Shown: in pieces, positions 21,139 through 31,937 of the stretch
Position numbering within the stretch: the first letter of the stretch is position 1
Layout of the letters: each line of letters opens with the position of its first letter
Source: Serratia fonticola
GTDB taxonomy: Bacteria > Pseudomonadota > Gammaproteobacteria > Enterobacterales > Enterobacteriaceae
NCBI RefSeq assembly: GCF_006715025.1
Contig: NZ_VFMK01000001.1
Span: 1,922,001-1,986,000, forward strand
Direction: 5' to 3'
DNA length: 64,000 bases
Notes under the pieces: model-generated
Told to the model about the DNA's origin: nothing
Databases searched by the model: none
Seen by the model: the letters and a program-made list of their open reading frames with translations, nothing else
Made by a program: the position numbers and the translations under genes

Positions 21139-22689
21139 TCAGGCCGACTGCTGTTCGTTTTGTACGCCTTCTTCTTCAATCATCAGCTTCCAGCCAACGA
21201 CGTCATTCCAGTAAGCCTGTTCCCGCTCAAAGTCCAGCTGTACCAGGTTGTTCTGGGCCAGATAACCAGCAGGGAAACGCAGTGTCCAGTGGTTGTCATC
21301 CGTTTCCAGGCGCAGGGTTTCTGGCGTGGTCGTGGATTGACGCTGGTTGTTGAGCAGGGTGCTCAGGCGCAACAGCTGGATCAGCGGCAGATAATACTTC
21401 TTCTTGAACAGGTTCAGGCGCGGTAGCTCTTCGAGTTTGATCGCCTTGCGATGGAAACGCACCAGGGCGGCTAATAGCAACTGCTGTTCCTGATTGAAGC
21501 CGGGCAGGTTGGTGTTTTGCAGAATGTAGGCGGAATGGCGGTGCATGCCGCTGTGGTTGATGCTCAGCCCCACTTCATGCAGCATGGCGGCCCATTTCAG
21601 TAGCGCTTCAAGCTGGGGCTGTACCAGTTTGGTGTTTTGCGCCATCCACTGGGCGTACAGCAGTTCGGTGGTTTCCAGCACGCGCTTGGCTTGTTCACGA
21701 TCGATATTGTAGTGATCGGCCAGGCTGCTTGCCGTACGGCTACGGATATCCTGATGGCGGAAGCGGCCTTCCATTTCGTACAGCACGCCTTCACGCAGCG
21801 CGCCATCGGAAAGGCGCAGATCGCGCACTGCCAGCGCATCAAATACCCCACACAGGATTGCCAGGCCCGGTACAAATACCGATTGACGATCTTCGGACAG
21901 CCCCGGCAGGCTCATGGCACTGAAGTTTTTAAACTGTAACACCTGCTCGACCAGCATTTCCAACCGCTCCGGGGTAATCAAGCCGTCTTTTTCCCCCATC
22001 GCAACCAGGACTTCATAGGCGGCTTTGATGGTACCAGAAGCCCCCAATGCGTATTGCCACCCCTGAATGCGGTATTGCCAAGCCAGGGTTTCCAGCTTTT
22101 GTGCGGCTGCCAATCGTGCCCGTTTGAAGTTGGCCTTGCTGATTTCCCCTTCGGGGAAAAACAGTTGGGCAAAGCTGACACAACCCATACGGCGGCTTTC
22201 CGCCAGCAGCGGCTCAAAATCTTCACCTATGACCAGCTCGGTAGAACCACCGCCGATATCGATCACCAGCTTGCGCCCTTTCTCTGGCTGGGTGTGCTCG
22301 ACCCCCATAAAGATCAGGCGGGCCTCTTCCTGACCGGCGATAATCTCAATCGGGTAGGGGATGACCTTTGCCGCACGTTTCAGGAATACTTCGGCGTTTA
22401 TAGCCTGGCGTAAGGTATGTGTCCCGACGATGGTGACGTTGTCTGCCGGGAAGCCTTGCAGCCGCTCGGCAAACAGGGCCAGGCAGGCCAGACCCCTTTC
22501 CATTGCCTCTTCACTGAGCACATTGTTGCTGTCCAATCCATCGGCGAGGTGCACCCGCTGTTTTAAACGGCCTAACACCTGTAAAGCGCCGTTCACGACG
22601 CGGGCGATCACCATATGGAAACTGTTCGATCCCAGATCGATCGCGGCAATTTCCTGTGGTTTATTGGTTGCAGTGCTTTTTAGCGGCAT
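21139..22689 (-). CDS. ppx: Exopolyphosphatase
   Basis: A 516-residue Ppx/GppA-family enzyme (E. coli Ppx is 513) that removes terminal phosphates from long-chain polyphosphate. Phosphate-binding loops of the ASKHA fold are seen in [16 protein letters not shown] and [14 protein letters not shown]. The C-terminal half has the HD-like helical domain ([22 protein letters not shown]). It lies 10 bp behind ppk on the same strand, so polyphosphate synthesis and breakdown are cotranscribed, as in E. coli. Confidence 0.97.
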   Translation of the reverse strand: MPLKSTATNKPQEIAAIDLGSNSFHMVIARVVNGALQVLGRLKQRVHLADGLDSNNVLSEEAMERGLACLALFAERLQGFPADNVTIVGTHTLRQAINAEVFLKRAAKVIPYPIEIIAGQEEARLIFMGVEHTQPEKGRKLVIDIGGGSTELVIGEDFEPLLAESRRMGCVSFAQLFFPEGEISKANFKRARLAAAQKLETLAWQYRIQGWQYALGASGTIKAAYEVLVAMGEKDGLITPERLEMLVEQVLQFKNFSAMSLPGLSEDRQSVFVPGLAILCGVFDALAVRDLRLSDGALREGVLYEMEGRFRHQDIRSRTASSLADHYNIDREQAKRVLETTELLYAQWMAQNTKLVQPQLEALLKWAAMLHEVGLSINHSGMHRHSAYILQNTNLPGFNQEQQLLLAALVRFHRKAIKLEELPRLNLFKKKYYLPLIQLLRLSTLLNNQRQSTTTPETLRLETDDNHWTLRFPAGYLAQNNLVQLDFEREQAYWNDVVGWKLMIEEEGVQNEQQSA

Positions 22690-22699
22690 AGTTTCTGGC

Positions 22700-24763
22700 C
22701 TACTTTCCCGGTTGTTCCAGAGCTTTTAAATACTCATAAATGGCCACCTGTGCACGCACCTTGCGGCGATTGCCGCGCGGCACATACTGGTTGCTCAGTT
22801 CTTTGTCGATATAACGGGCCTTGACCGTATCGCTGAACAGGATTTCCAGAATGTCCAGAACGCGCTGTTTCAGCGCGGGATCCAGCAGCGATACCGCCAC
22901 TTCGATACGGTAATCTATATTGCGGGTCATCCAATCTGCGGAAGAGAGGTAAACCCGTTTGTCACCTTTGTTCTCGAAAACGTAAACCCTATCGTGTTCC
23001 AGATAGCGGTCTACGATGCTGATGACCTGAATGTTGTCGCTGATCCCCGGCAGGTTGGGGATCAATGAACACATTCCGCGCACTAACAGGCGAACCTTCA
23101 CGCCTGCGGCGGATGCGGTATATAACCGATCTACCAGCCCTTTATCCACCAGATTATTTATTTTCAGCATAATACCGGCATTTTCCCCGGCTAATGCGTT
23201 GGCAATTTCGCGATCGATCAGGTCATATAACATCCGGCGGGAATTCTGCGGCGACACCATCAGGTTGTCAAAAGAGACCGGCCGGTAAGGATTTTCAATA
23301 AAATTGAACACCCGGCGTACTTCGTTAGTGATGCGCGAATCGGCGGTCAGCAGCGAATAGTCGGTGTAGATACGGGCCGTTTTTTCGTTAAAGTTGCCAG
23401 TACCAATATGAGCATAGCGCACAATATCGTCGCCTTCACGGCGTGAGATCAGGAATAATTTGGCGTGGATCTTTAAGCCCGGCGCAGAGAAAATGACATG
23501 TACTCCGGCTTCCGTCAGCCGTTTGGCCCAGTGAATATTGGCCTCTTCGTCAAAGCGGGCCTGCAACTCGACGACCACGGTCACTTTCTTGCCGTTATGC
23601 GCCGCATGGATCATCGATTCAATGATGCGCGAATCTTTGGCTACCCGATAGATATTGATTTTGATGGCTAACACGCTGGGGTCGAACGAGGCCTGACGTA
23701 GCAGTTCCAGAACATGCTCAAAGGTATGATACGGGTAGTACAGCAATACGTCCTGCTCACGGATAGCATCGAAGCCGTTACGGAATTTATCAAACCAGAT
23801 ATGACGCAGGCGCGGTAGCGGGCGGTTGACCAGGTTGGCTTTGCCGACGTTAGGGAAGCTGATGAAGTCTTTAAAGTTGTGATAGCGGCCACCGGCAATC
23901 ACGGAGTCATAGTTGGAGATCCCCAACTTGTTGCGCAGCAACTCCACCATTTCATTCGGCATATCGCGTTGATAAACGAAGCGAACCGGTTCGGCGGTCA
24001 GGCGTTGTTTCAGGCTGGAGGACATCAGTTCCAACAGGCTGGATTCCATTTCGGTGACCAGATCGTATTCCGCGTCGCGTGTCATTTTCATCGAATAAGC
24101 GTTGAGCGCGTCATAGTCAAAGAAGCCCTTGAAGATATCATCCAGGCAATAACGCAGGATGTTATCCAGCAGGATCATCGGCTTGCGGCGGCGTGGCGCT
24201 TCCGGTGGCAGGTTAACGAAGCGTGGGACCTTATCGGAAGGGATCTCCAGTAACGCATAATCGATGCGTGTACCACGAATAATCTCCACCGCCAGATAGG
24301 TGTAGTCGTCTTTCAGGAACTGCACCAGATTGGTGTCATGATTGATCAGGATCGGCGTGATGTGTTGACGCAGGTGCTGTTTGAAGTATTGCCGCAGCCA
24401 GATTTGCTGGTTCTCTGATACCTGGCGTTCGTTAATCAGGAAAATTTGATTACGCGCCATCTCCAACAGCAAATCATTGTACAGGCTGTCGAACTCCTGA
24501 TCGGTCTTCAGCACTTTTGCCTGGATCTTTTTCAACAAATGACGTGAGGTGCCACTCGACCCTTGTTCTTCGCTGATCAGGATGCGTCGTTTCAGATCGG
24601 CAAAACGGACTTTGTAGAACTCATCCAGGTTATTGGAGTAAATGCCCAGAAACCGCATGCGCTCAATCAGGGGATTGCTCTTATCTGCGGCTTCCTGCAA
24701 TACGCGTTCATTAAAGGATAACCAGCTTAATTCTTTATCGATGTAGAGCTTTTCCTGACCCAT
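22700..24763 (-). CDS. ppk1: Polyphosphate kinase 1
   Basis: A 687-residue PPK1 (E. coli Ppk is 688) that reversibly makes polyphosphate from the ATP gamma-phosphate at the membrane. The N-terminal domain starts [21 protein letters not shown]. The two catalytic PLD-like domains contain the autophosphorylated histidine region ([14 protein letters not shown]) and the second conserved histidine ([20 protein letters not shown]). The final [10 protein letters not shown] stretch is typical. ATG 24763 is chosen because GGAG lies five bases upstream; the GTG at 24769 is too close to it. The gene is divergent from the Pst-like operon, with a Pho box in the gap that might also influence ppk. Confidence 0.97.
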   Translation of the reverse strand: MGQEKLYIDKELSWLSFNERVLQEAADKSNPLIERMRFLGIYSNNLDEFYKVRFADLKRRILISEEQGSSGTSRHLLKKIQAKVLKTDQEFDSLYNDLLLEMARNQIFLINERQVSENQQIWLRQYFKQHLRQHITPILINHDTNLVQFLKDDYTYLAVEIIRGTRIDYALLEIPSDKVPRFVNLPPEAPRRRKPMILLDNILRYCLDDIFKGFFDYDALNAYSMKMTRDAEYDLVTEMESSLLELMSSSLKQRLTAEPVRFVYQRDMPNEMVELLRNKLGISNYDSVIAGGRYHNFKDFISFPNVGKANLVNRPLPRLRHIWFDKFRNGFDAIREQDVLLYYPYHTFEHVLELLRQASFDPSVLAIKINIYRVAKDSRIIESMIHAAHNGKKVTVVVELQARFDEEANIHWAKRLTEAGVHVIFSAPGLKIHAKLFLISRREGDDIVRYAHIGTGNFNEKTARIYTDYSLLTADSRITNEVRRVFNFIENPYRPVSFDNLMVSPQNSRRMLYDLIDREIANALAGENAGIMLKINNLVDKGLVDRLYTASAAGVKVRLLVRGMCSLIPNLPGISDNIQVISIVDRYLEHDRVYVFENKGDKRVYLSSADWMTRNIDYRIEVAVSLLDPALKQRVLDILEILFSDTVKARYIDKELSNQYVPRGNRRKVRAQVAIYEYLKALEQPGK

Positions 24764-24894
24764 TGCCACTCCAGTTCAATTTTAGAAAAGGATCCGGGAC
24801 GCAGCGCCCGGATACCGCTCTATTGTCCTGTGTCATTATTGCGAGAGATTGACGGTAATGTCCAACATATCTCGGGGGTTGGCAGTGGGAAACT

Positions 24895-24923
24895 TTGTCA
24901 TGCAAACGTCACAAAACTGACAT
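24895..24923 (+). promoter_or_regulatory. Pho box (PhoB operator) with candidate promoter
   Basis: Three 7-base repeats spaced by exactly four bases: TTGTCAT (24895-24901), ACGTCAC (24906-24912) and CTGACAT (24917-24923). This 11-bp periodicity and the TGTCA-like core are those of the PhoB operator. A -10-like TATCTT at 24935-24940 sits 11 bases after the last repeat, the spacing seen at E. coli pstS. It points to phosphate-starvation induction of the downstream transporter and possibly of divergent ppk. Confidence 0.8.
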
Positions 24924-24957
24924 AAGATGCCCGGTTATCTTTAGGCATAAGCCGAAA

Positions 24958-27153
24958 ATGGAACCGACGACAACAGACATGGTAGAGACAACGCTTAACC
25001 AACATCCCCGCGATCGCCTGCGTGCGCACCTCGATCGTGGCGTACAAGGCGCAGTGACCATTAGCGGACTGTTGGTCTTGATGACGTTGATGCTGATTTT
25101 TGTCTACTTGCTGCTCTCCGTTGTGCCGCTGTTTAAACCGGCTTCGATAGGCGCTGCCCGCACGTTACCGATAGCCAGCGTCTCCCCGGCGATGGCGATT
25201 GGCATGGATGTGCAACAACGCATCGGTTACCGCATTGATGAGCAGGGAGAAGGCCGTTTTTACCCGTTGGCGGCACAGAGCGCTGAGCAGGTAGGGGCAC
25301 CTTTGGCCCAGCAGACCCTGTTGGCCAAACCCGCGCTATTGGCTCAGGCGGTCGGCGAGCGCGATTTGTTTGCGCTGGCGCAGGCGGATGGGCGATTTAT
25401 TATTACTCAAGCCGATTTTGCGCCGGCCGGTGGTGGCGAACCCCAATGGCGGTTCCCTTTGGGACAGACACCGTTGGCATTTGACCCGCAAGGCCATCCG
25501 TTGGCGTTGTTGGCGTTGACTCAAGCTGGCAAGGGGAGCTTCCTGCTGGCGGCAGTGACCGACGACCAGCGCTTGCTGTTTGGCCGTTTCAGCTTGACGG
25601 AACCGTTGCAACAAACGGCTATCCCGTTGTTCGCTACCGTCGAGCAACTGCTGCTCACTCCCGATGGCCAACAGCTTTACGTATTAATCGGCAATCAGCT
25701 GTCTCGCTATCAGATTGAAGGGCCGCAGTTGCAGTTACGTGAAACGCGTCTTCTCGGTGAACATCCGCCCTATCGACTGACGGCATTGCCCGGCGGCAGT
25801 GCGTTATTGGTACGTGCAGCCGACGGCAGTCTGCGCGAATGGTTTGATGTGGAAAAAGATCAGCGCCACCAATTGGCCCCGATCCAGCAATTTACTCATC
25901 AGGCCATCGCGCAGGAGCAACTGGTCGCTGAGCCGTATCGCCGGGTCTTTGCAACGTTGCAGCCGGAAGGCGAGTTTGCTCTGTTTTCCAGCATCCAGCC
26001 CCAGCCGTTAATCAAAGAAAAATTACCCGCCAAGGTGCAGCAGATGGCATTTGCCCCGCGTGGTGATGGACTATTGCTGGAAACGGCACAGGGTTGGCAA
26101 CATTACGCCGTCGATAATCTTTATCCGGATGTGACCTGGCGTTCGTTATGGCACAAGCTGTGGTATGAAAACTACCCGGAACCGGCTTATGTATGGCAAT
26201 CCACTTCGGGGGAAGACAGCTATCAAGCCAAATTCAGTCTGATGCCGGTGATTTTTGGCACCTTCAAGGCGGCGGGCTATTCGATGCTGTTTGCGGTGCC
26301 GCTGGCGCTGGCTGGGGCGATCTATACCGCCTGCTTTATGTCGGCAGGATTACGCCGCGTGGTTAAACCGGCGGTGGAAGTGATGGGGGCATTGCCGACG
26401 GTGGTGATCGGTCTGGTGGCAGGCATCTGGTTGGCGCCGATGATTGAGCATTACCTGCTGGCCGTATTGGCGTTGCCGTTCCTGTTAACGCTGGCAGTGT
26501 TGTTATGCAGTGGGTTGGTTAACCGCTTTGTTTCCCGGCCGCTGCCGCCAGGGATTGATTTGCTGTTGTTGCTGCCGCTGGTGGTGTTGACCGTCTGGGG
26601 CGCGTTGGCCGTCGGGCCTTGGCTGGAGCTGCAGCTGTTCGGTGAACCGTTGCATTTCTGGCTGGGGGAGGATTTCGATCAGCGCAATACGCTGGTCGTC
26701 GGCGTGGCGATGGGTTTTGCCTTGGTACCGATTATCTTCTCATTGGCGGAGGACGCGCTGTTCAGCGTACCAGCCGCCCTTAGCCAGGGCTCATTAGCCC
26801 TTGGTGCCACCCAGTGGCAAACCGTGCTGCGTGTGGTGTTGCCTTCGGCCAGTGCAGGTATTTTTTCTGCGCTGATGATTGGTTTTGGCCGGGCAGTCGG
26901 GGAGACCATGATTGTTCTGATGGCCACCGGCAATACGCCGCTGATGGATGGCAGCCTGTTCCAGGGGCTGAGAGCATTGGCCGCCAATATTGCGATCGAA
27001 ATGCCGGAAGCCGTGGCGGGCAGCAGCCATTATCGCGTGCTGTTCCTGACTGCGCTGGTGCTATTTCTGTTTACCTTTGTATTCAACACGCTGGCTGAGG
27101 CGGTTCGGTTACGTCTGCGCAAGCGCTATACGCTCAACCAGGAGACGCCATGA
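24958..27153 (+). CDS. PstC-like ABC transporter permease with large N-terminal domain
   Basis: About 731 residues, more than twice the size of E. coli PstC (319). A first transmembrane helix (ISGLLVLMTLMLIFVYLLLSVVPLF) is followed by about 380 residues outside the membrane, rich in beta-strand-like segments with recurring LxxA/LLLTPDGQQ units, possibly a beta-propeller. The C-terminal third is the permease, with the ABC coupling EAA-type motif SLALGATQWQTVLRVVLPSASAGI and the Pst-specific GRAVGETMIVLMATGN. ATG 24958 is the chosen start; 24979 is also possible, and neither has a clear ribosome binding site. The stop overlaps the next permease by 4 bp. The Pho box and PstB-like partner support phosphate as substrate. 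Confidence 0.85.
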   Translation: MEPTTTDMVETTLNQHPRDRLRAHLDRGVQGAVTISGLLVLMTLMLIFVYLLLSVVPLFKPASIGAARTLPIASVSPAMAIGMDVQQRIGYRIDEQGEGRFYPLAAQSAEQVGAPLAQQTLLAKPALLAQAVGERDLFALAQADGRFIITQADFAPAGGGEPQWRFPLGQTPLAFDPQGHPLALLALTQAGKGSFLLAAVTDDQRLLFGRFSLTEPLQQTAIPLFATVEQLLLTPDGQQLYVLIGNQLSRYQIEGPQLQLRETRLLGEHPPYRLTALPGGSALLVRAADGSLREWFDVEKDQRHQLAPIQQFTHQAIAQEQLVAEPYRRVFATLQPEGEFALFSSIQPQPLIKEKLPAKVQQMAFAPRGDGLLLETAQGWQHYAVDNLYPDVTWRSLWHKLWYENYPEPAYVWQSTSGEDSYQAKFSLMPVIFGTFKAAGYSMLFAVPLALAGAIYTACFMSAGLRRVVKPAVEVMGALPTVVIGLVAGIWLAPMIEHYLLAVLALPFLLTLAVLLCSGLVNRFVSRPLPPGIDLLLLLPLVVLTVWGALAVGPWLELQLFGEPLHFWLGEDFDQRNTLVVGVAMGFALVPIIFSLAEDALFSVPAALSQGSLALGATQWQTVLRVVLPSASAGIFSALMIGFGRAVGETMIVLMATGNTPLMDGSLFQGLRALAANIAIEMPEAVAGSSHYRVLFLTALVLFLFTFVFNTLAEAVRLRLRKRYTLNQETP

Positions 27154-28802
27154 GAACCTGGATGAAAAGCGGTTCCCCGTGGATTTGGCTCACGGCGGCT
27201 TCCGTTGCCGTCAGTCTGCTGGCGTTGATCGGTATTCTGCTGCTGTTGGCCGGGCAGGGCATGCGCTATTTCTGGCCTAGTCCGGTCTATCAGTTTGAGC
27301 TTAATCAAACTGGGGCAGGAGCGGTGACGGTCATTGGCGAACTTTACCAGCGTCAAACCATTTCGCGTCAGCAACTGCTGGATGCAGGCGTAGCGCTACC
27401 GGCTGGCGAGGCACAGAGCTTTACCCGTTATCTGATTAAGGTGGGTAACCGAGAAAGCGAAGGACAGGATTTCCGCACGTTGCTCGCTACCGATGTGCGC
27501 CAACAAACCACGCCACGCGATTTATTGGTGCTGGAGCGGAATAGTCACGGAACGGCTTATGGTTATCTGGCGGGATTGCTGGAGGATGGTCAGCCCTTGA
27601 CTGGCAGAGATCTCGGCCTGGCCTTGCAGCAGCGTTTGCCGCAGATTGCTGCACTTTCACGTCAGGCTCGTGATATTCAGTTCCGCGATATGGCCCGGAT
27701 CAATGAGCAATTTGAAGACTTGCGCCTGCAGGAAAAACGTTTGTTGCGCCAGAATAAGCTGGATGCCCGCTGGCAAGCGTCGATTCGTGCCGAACGGCTG
27801 GAGTTACAGCGACAATACCGGCAATTGGCTGACAAACTGCAAGGGCTGGAGCGCGATCGTCAGCGGGATGCGCTGCTATTGCGCGATATGCACGGGCAAA
27901 TCCACACCATTGCATTGAGCCAGGTGCATGATGCCTGGTATCCGAATGCGATGAGCACGGCAGAGAAACTGCAGCATTGGGGCCATCAGATACTGAAGTT
28001 CCTGACCGATAGCCCACGCGAGGCAAATACGGAAGGGGGCGTGTTCCCGGCGATTTTTGGCACGGTGTTGATGGTGATCCTGATGTCGATCATCGTGATG
28101 CCGTTTGGCGTCATTGCCGCCGTGTATCTGCACGAATATGCCGGGAATAATCTGCTGACTCGCCTGATCCGCATCGCGGTCGTGAATCTGGCGGGGGTGC
28201 CTTCGATTGTCTATGGCGTGTTTGGCCTTGGGTTCTTTGTCTACATGATTGGCGGCACGCTCGACCAGTTATTCTATGCCGAATCGCTGCCCAACCCGAC
28301 CTTTGGGACACCGGGAGTATTGTGGGCGGCATTGACGCTGGCATTGCTGACCTTGCCGGTAGTGATAGTCGCTACAGAAGAAGGACTTTCACGGATCCCG
28401 ACATCGCTGCGCCAAGGCTCGTTAGCCTTGGGGGCAACGCGTGCAGAAACACTCTGGCGGATCGTGTTACCGATGGCGGCACCGGCGATGATGACGGGGT
28501 TGATTTTGGCCGTCGCGCGCGCGGCGGGGGAAACGGCACCGCTGATGTTGGTGGGGGTAGTAAAATCGGTGCCGGTGTTGCCGGTGGATGATATTTTCCC
28601 TTACCTGCATCTGGAACGTAAATTTATGCATCTGAGCTTCCAGATCTACGATATGGCCTTCCAGAGCCCCAGTGTAGAGGCGGCGCGGCCATTAGTGTTT
28701 GCTACGGCGTTGCTGCTGGTCCTGATCGTAGTTGGGCTTAATCTGGCGGCTATGGGCATTCGTCACTCGTTAAGGGAGCGCTATAAAGCATGGTCGCAGT
28801 AA
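27150..28802 (+). CDS. PstA-like ABC transporter permease with inserted domain
   Basis: 550 residues versus 296 for E. coli PstA. After an N-terminal helix ([28 protein letters not shown]) comes about 270 residues of extra domain that includes a charged helical, coiled-coil-like stretch ([19 protein letters not shown] onward). The C-terminal permease has five helices, the coupling loop [24 protein letters not shown] and the PstA-like [16 protein letters not shown]. Start and stop overlap pstC-like and lie 28 bp before the ATPase gene, so it forms one operon. Together with the PstC-like protein it would make the heterodimeric channel. Confidence 0.87.
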   Translation: MRTWMKSGSPWIWLTAASVAVSLLALIGILLLLAGQGMRYFWPSPVYQFELNQTGAGAVTVIGELYQRQTISRQQLLDAGVALPAGEAQSFTRYLIKVGNRESEGQDFRTLLATDVRQQTTPRDLLVLERNSHGTAYGYLAGLLEDGQPLTGRDLGLALQQRLPQIAALSRQARDIQFRDMARINEQFEDLRLQEKRLLRQNKLDARWQASIRAERLELQRQYRQLADKLQGLERDRQRDALLLRDMHGQIHTIALSQVHDAWYPNAMSTAEKLQHWGHQILKFLTDSPREANTEGGVFPAIFGTVLMVILMSIIVMPFGVIAAVYLHEYAGNNLLTRLIRIAVVNLAGVPSIVYGVFGLGFFVYMIGGTLDQLFYAESLPNPTFGTPGVLWAALTLALLTLPVVIVATEEGLSRIPTSLRQGSLALGATRAETLWRIVLPMAAPAMMTGLILAVARAAGETAPLMLVGVVKSVPVLPVDDIFPYLHLERKFMHLSFQIYDMAFQSPSVEAARPLVFATALLLVLIVVGLNLAAMGIRHSLRERYKAWSQ

Positions 28803-28830
28803 TATTATCGAATCTTTTGGGGAGTGCGTG

Positions 28831-29643
28831 ATGGGCTTGATAACACCGGGCAGTTTACCCCGGTTGGATGTTCAGCATCTTGCAGACGAGCACACCGCGT
28901 TGGCGGTTGACGGCCTGAATCTGTTTTATGGCGAAAAACAGGTCTTGCATGATATTACCCTGCGCATTCCCAAACACCGGGTGACGGCGTTTATCGGCCC
29001 TTCGGGCTGTGGGAAGTCTACGCTACTGCGCTGTTTTAACCGTATGAACGATCTGGTGGATCACTGTCGTATTGACGGGGAGCTGAGGCTCAATGGTGAA
29101 ACCATTTCTGGCCCGCAGATTGACGTAGCGGCTTTACGGCGGCGCGTTGGCATGGTGTTTCAGCGGCCGAACCCGTTCCCGAAATCGATTTATGAAAACG
29201 TGGTCTACGGCCTACGGCTGCAAGGGATCCGCGATCGTCGCATTCTGGATGAAGCGGTGGAGCGATCGTTGCGTGCTGCAGCACTGTGGCATGAAGTGAA
29301 AGATCGCCTGCGGGAAAATGCCTTCCGTCTCTCCAGCGGTCAGCAACAGCGGCTGGTGATTGCACGGGCCATTGCGATTGAGCCGGAGGTGCTGTTGCTG
29401 GACGAACCGACTTCCGCGCTGGATCCGATTTCCACGCTCACCATTGAAGAACTGATTTCGGTGCTGAAACAGCGCTACAGCGTGGTATTGGTGACGCACA
29501 ACATGCAGCAGGCGGCGCGGGTCTCTGACTATACCGCGTTTATCCACCAGGGGACGCTGGTGGAATATAACGATACCGACGGTATTTTCACCTCACCACG
29601 TCAGCGACGAACAGAGGATTACATTACCGGTCGGTATGGTTGA
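28831..29643 (+). CDS. pstB: PstB-like phosphate ABC transporter ATPase
   Basis: A 270-residue ABC ATPase of the PstB type. It has the Walker [10 protein letters not shown], the PstB-specific [12 protein letters not shown] after it, the Q-loop region [18 protein letters not shown], the signature LSSGQQQRL, the Walker [16 protein letters not shown] and the H-loop [21 protein letters not shown] precedes ATG 28831; a GTG codon lies directly before it. It ends the three-gene operon. No periplasmic PstS or regulator PhoU gene is nearby, so the system must borrow a binding protein or act without one. Confidence 0.92.
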   Translation: MGLITPGSLPRLDVQHLADEHTALAVDGLNLFYGEKQVLHDITLRIPKHRVTAFIGPSGCGKSTLLRCFNRMNDLVDHCRIDGELRLNGETISGPQIDVAALRRRVGMVFQRPNPFPKSIYENVVYGLRLQGIRDRRILDEAVERSLRAAALWHEVKDRLRENAFRLSSGQQQRLVIARAIAIEPEVLLLDEPTSALDPISTLTIEELISVLKQRYSVVLVTHNMQQAARVSDYTAFIHQGTLVEYNDTDGIFTSPRQRRTEDYITGRYG

Positions 29644-29652
29644 CGGGGAACG

Positions 29653-30402
29653 TTACTTGGCTTGCTTGCCTGGCATCGGCAGGCTGGCCAGTTCGTTGTG
29701 TTCTTCTGGTGTTGCCGCGGCTTTCAGTGGCGTGATCTTGGCCTGAGCGCCTTGAGTCTGAGGCGGCGTTTTCTGCATCAGCTGCGACTGACCAATAAAG
29801 ATGCCGCCTTTCTCGATGGCGATTTCATCGGCGTAGATATCCCCACGCATGCTGCCTTTGGGCTGGATTGACAGTGAGTCAGCGTAGCAGCGCCCTTCAA
29901 CAGCACCATTAATCATGATCTGCTGAGCGCGGATTTCGCCTTTGACATGACCGCTGTTTTCGATGCGCACCATATGGGTGCAAACGATGTTACCTTCAAC
30001 CTTTCCTTCGACGATGATATTGCCGTCACCTTCAATAACGCCGGTGAACAGTGCACCATTGGAGATAAAGGTGTCTTTCTTGGCCCGGATGGGTTTGATG
30101 GCATCGGCGACATCTGCCAGCGAGGCAGGTTCTGGCTGTGTTTGCGGTTGAGCCACCGGCTGATCGATCATATCGCTCGCTTTGTTGTCGTTAGTCGATT
30201 TTTTTTGTTTATTGAATGACAGCATTTTCTTCATCCTTGTTATTTTGTAAATAAACACCAGCGTTGCTAACAGCGCCATCGCCAAGGCTGTCAGTAACGC
30301 GCGTTTTAAGTTGATGTCGGTGAAGCTGATCCCTGTCAGCCTGAGTATTATAAATAGTGCCCATAATACCCATACACACCATAATAAGTTGTAATTACGC
30401 AT
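29653..30402 (-). CDS. Bactofilin-family protein with membrane anchor
   Basis: A polymer-forming cytoskeletal protein (bactofilin, DUF583). Two hydrophobic helices (LLWCVWVLWALFIILRLTGI and ALLTALAMALLATLVFIYK) anchor it, followed by a basic, low-complexity linker rich in Q and P. The right-handed beta-helix core has short repeated strands with the GDGNIIVEGKVEGNI, GHVKGEIRAQQIMINGAVEGR and GSMRGDIYADEIAIEKGG turns. A disordered tail ends it. Bactofilins scaffold cell-shape or envelope machinery in other bacteria; the role here is unknown. ATG 30402 is chosen as it begins at the first helix, while the frame opens at a GTG at 30456. It is convergent with pstB-like. Confidence 0.82.
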   Translation of the reverse strand: MRNYNLLWCVWVLWALFIILRLTGISFTDINLKRALLTALAMALLATLVFIYKITRMKKMLSFNKQKKSTNDNKASDMIDQPVAQPQTQPEPASLADVADAIKPIRAKKDTFISNGALFTGVIEGDGNIIVEGKVEGNIVCTHMVRIENSGHVKGEIRAQQIMINGAVEGRCYADSLSIQPKGSMRGDIYADEIAIEKGGIFIGQSQLMQKTPPQTQGAQAKITPLKAAATPEEHNELASLPMPGKQAK

Positions 30403-30719
30403 GTTTTTCAGGCCGGTTGAGGTCCATTCTGCAACAGAGTACGGGGGCTTCAGCACGTAATACCCGCAAACAACGCCACTGTTCCTGTAGGGCTATCCAT
30501 AGTACGGGGGATAATACCCAATAATGCGTCGTAATTCATTACTGAGTTAGCTAATCAAAACGATAAGTACTCTCTGAATTAATCTATTTTTTGTATGGTA
30601 GAGATTGGTTTATTTTCACTCTGAATTTGGATGAGGGAAGATATAAATTGTCACACCTATCAACGACATTTGCTCCTGAACCCGCGTAAGATGGCTTGTT
30701 GCTAACATCAGGAGGTTTT
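30403..30719. promoter_or_regulatory. Divergent intergenic region bactofilin / DUF1993 gene
   Basis: About 315 bp with an AT-rich core (30530-30660). It should contain promoters for both divergent genes. I see no repeat, small ORF or known operator; CAGGAGGT at 30709-30716 is the strong ribosome binding site of the plus-strand gene. Confidence 0.4.
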
Positions 30720-31226
30720 ATGTCTTTATCGATTTATGCCCATTCCCCCTCGCAGTTTATCCGTGGTTTGCAGATTCTGTCGAACCTGTTAAAAAAAGGC
30801 GAGCAATTCCTGCAGGAGAAGCAACTGGCGGAAAGTGCGTTGCTGGAAGCCCGGCTGGCAGCGGATATGTTCCCTTTGCTGCGGCAGGTGCAGATTGCCA
30901 GCGATGCCGCTAAAGGCGCCGTTGCGAGGCTTGCCGGGCAAGAGGTGCCATCAATGCCCGATGATGAAACCAACTTTGCTCAATTGTATCAGCGCATTGA
31001 GAAAACCATCGCCTATGTGCAAGGTTTCCAGGCGACCGATTTTGCTGACGCCGACGGGCGTAAAATTGAACTGAAGAGTAAAACCAGGGAGTTTCACTTC
31101 AGTGCAGCTGACTTCCTGCTGACCTTTGCCATTCCTAACTTCTATTTCCATCTGACAACGGCTTATAACATTTTGCGTAATCAAGGCGTGCAAGTCGGGA
31201 AAATGGACTTCCTGGGCGCAGTGTAA
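30720..31226 (+). CDS. DUF1993 domain protein
   Basis: A 168-residue soluble protein starting MSLSIYAHSPSQFIRGLQIL. It has the family pattern of DUF1993: a helical N-terminal half, then KSKTREFHFSAADFLLTFAIPNFYFHLTTAYNILRNQGVQVGKMDFLG near the end. The fold is a DinB-like four-helix bundle by family knowledge. The function is unknown. The ribosome binding site CAGGAGGT is near perfect, suggesting good expression. It is convergent with speG and has no operon partner. Confidence 0.85.
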   Translation: MSLSIYAHSPSQFIRGLQILSNLLKKGEQFLQEKQLAESALLEARLAADMFPLLRQVQIASDAAKGAVARLAGQEVPSMPDDETNFAQLYQRIEKTIAYVQGFQATDFADADGRKIELKSKTREFHFSAADFLLTFAIPNFYFHLTTAYNILRNQGVQVGKMDFLGAV

Positions 31227-31265
31227 TATCAGATGATGCGGGGAGCGTTTTCTCCCCGCGTTACG

Positions 31266-31823
31266 CTATTTCACCAGCGGCTTATCAACGGGCTGCGGAG
31301 TCTTGAACTTCGCCAGATACTGCGGCTGGAAGATGCACATACGCAGTACGGTGCGATATTCGCCGTTGACGAAGAACTCGTCGATCAGCTCACCTTCCAC
31401 CTCAAAACCCAGCTTGCTGTAGATATGGATGGCTTTCGGGTTCTCTTTGTCGACGATCAGATACAGCTTATAGAGGTTTAGCACCGAGAAACCATACTCC
31501 ATCGCCAGCTTGGCGGCGGTACTGGCATAGCCTTTCCCTTGGTGAGCCGGATCGATGATGATCTGAAATTCGGCGCGACGATGGATATGATCGATCTCCA
31601 CCAGTTCAACCAGCCCGACTTTGGCACCTTCATGCTCAATGATAAAGCGCCGCTCGCTCTGATCGTGAATGTGTTTATCGTACAGATCGGAAAGCTCAAC
31701 AAAAGCTTCGTAGGGTTCTTCGAACCAGTAACGCATCACGCTGGCGTTATTGTCCATCTGGTGAACGAACGCCAAATCGTCCCGTTCCAGTGGGCGCAGT
31801 TTGACGTTGGTAGTGCTCGACAT
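31266..31823 (-). CDS. speG: Spermidine N1-acetyltransferase
   Basis: A 185-residue GNAT enzyme, very close to E. coli SpeG (186). It acetylates spermidine and spermine with acetyl-CoA and limits polyamine toxicity. Diagnostic stretches are [20 protein letters not shown], the allosteric-site region [11 protein letters not shown], the acetyl-CoA loop HQGKGYAST and [34 protein letters not shown] precedes the ATG. It is a single gene here. Confidence 0.96.
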   Translation of the reverse strand: MSSTTNVKLRPLERDDLAFVHQMDNNASVMRYWFEEPYEAFVELSDLYDKHIHDQSERRFIIEHEGAKVGLVELVEIDHIHRRAEFQIIIDPAHQGKGYASTAAKLAMEYGFSVLNLYKLYLIVDKENPKAIHIYSKLGFEVEGELIDEFFVNGEYRTVLRMCIFQPQYLAKFKTPQPVDKPLVK

Positions 31824-31937
31824 ACTCTCTCCTCAGGGCCATCAGTATGCGTAAAGTATAACGTCAGCCACCTGCTCAGGGTGAAAAAAAACGGTGCCGC
31901 GAAGGGCACCGTTTAGAAAACAGGGCGATTATGGTGG

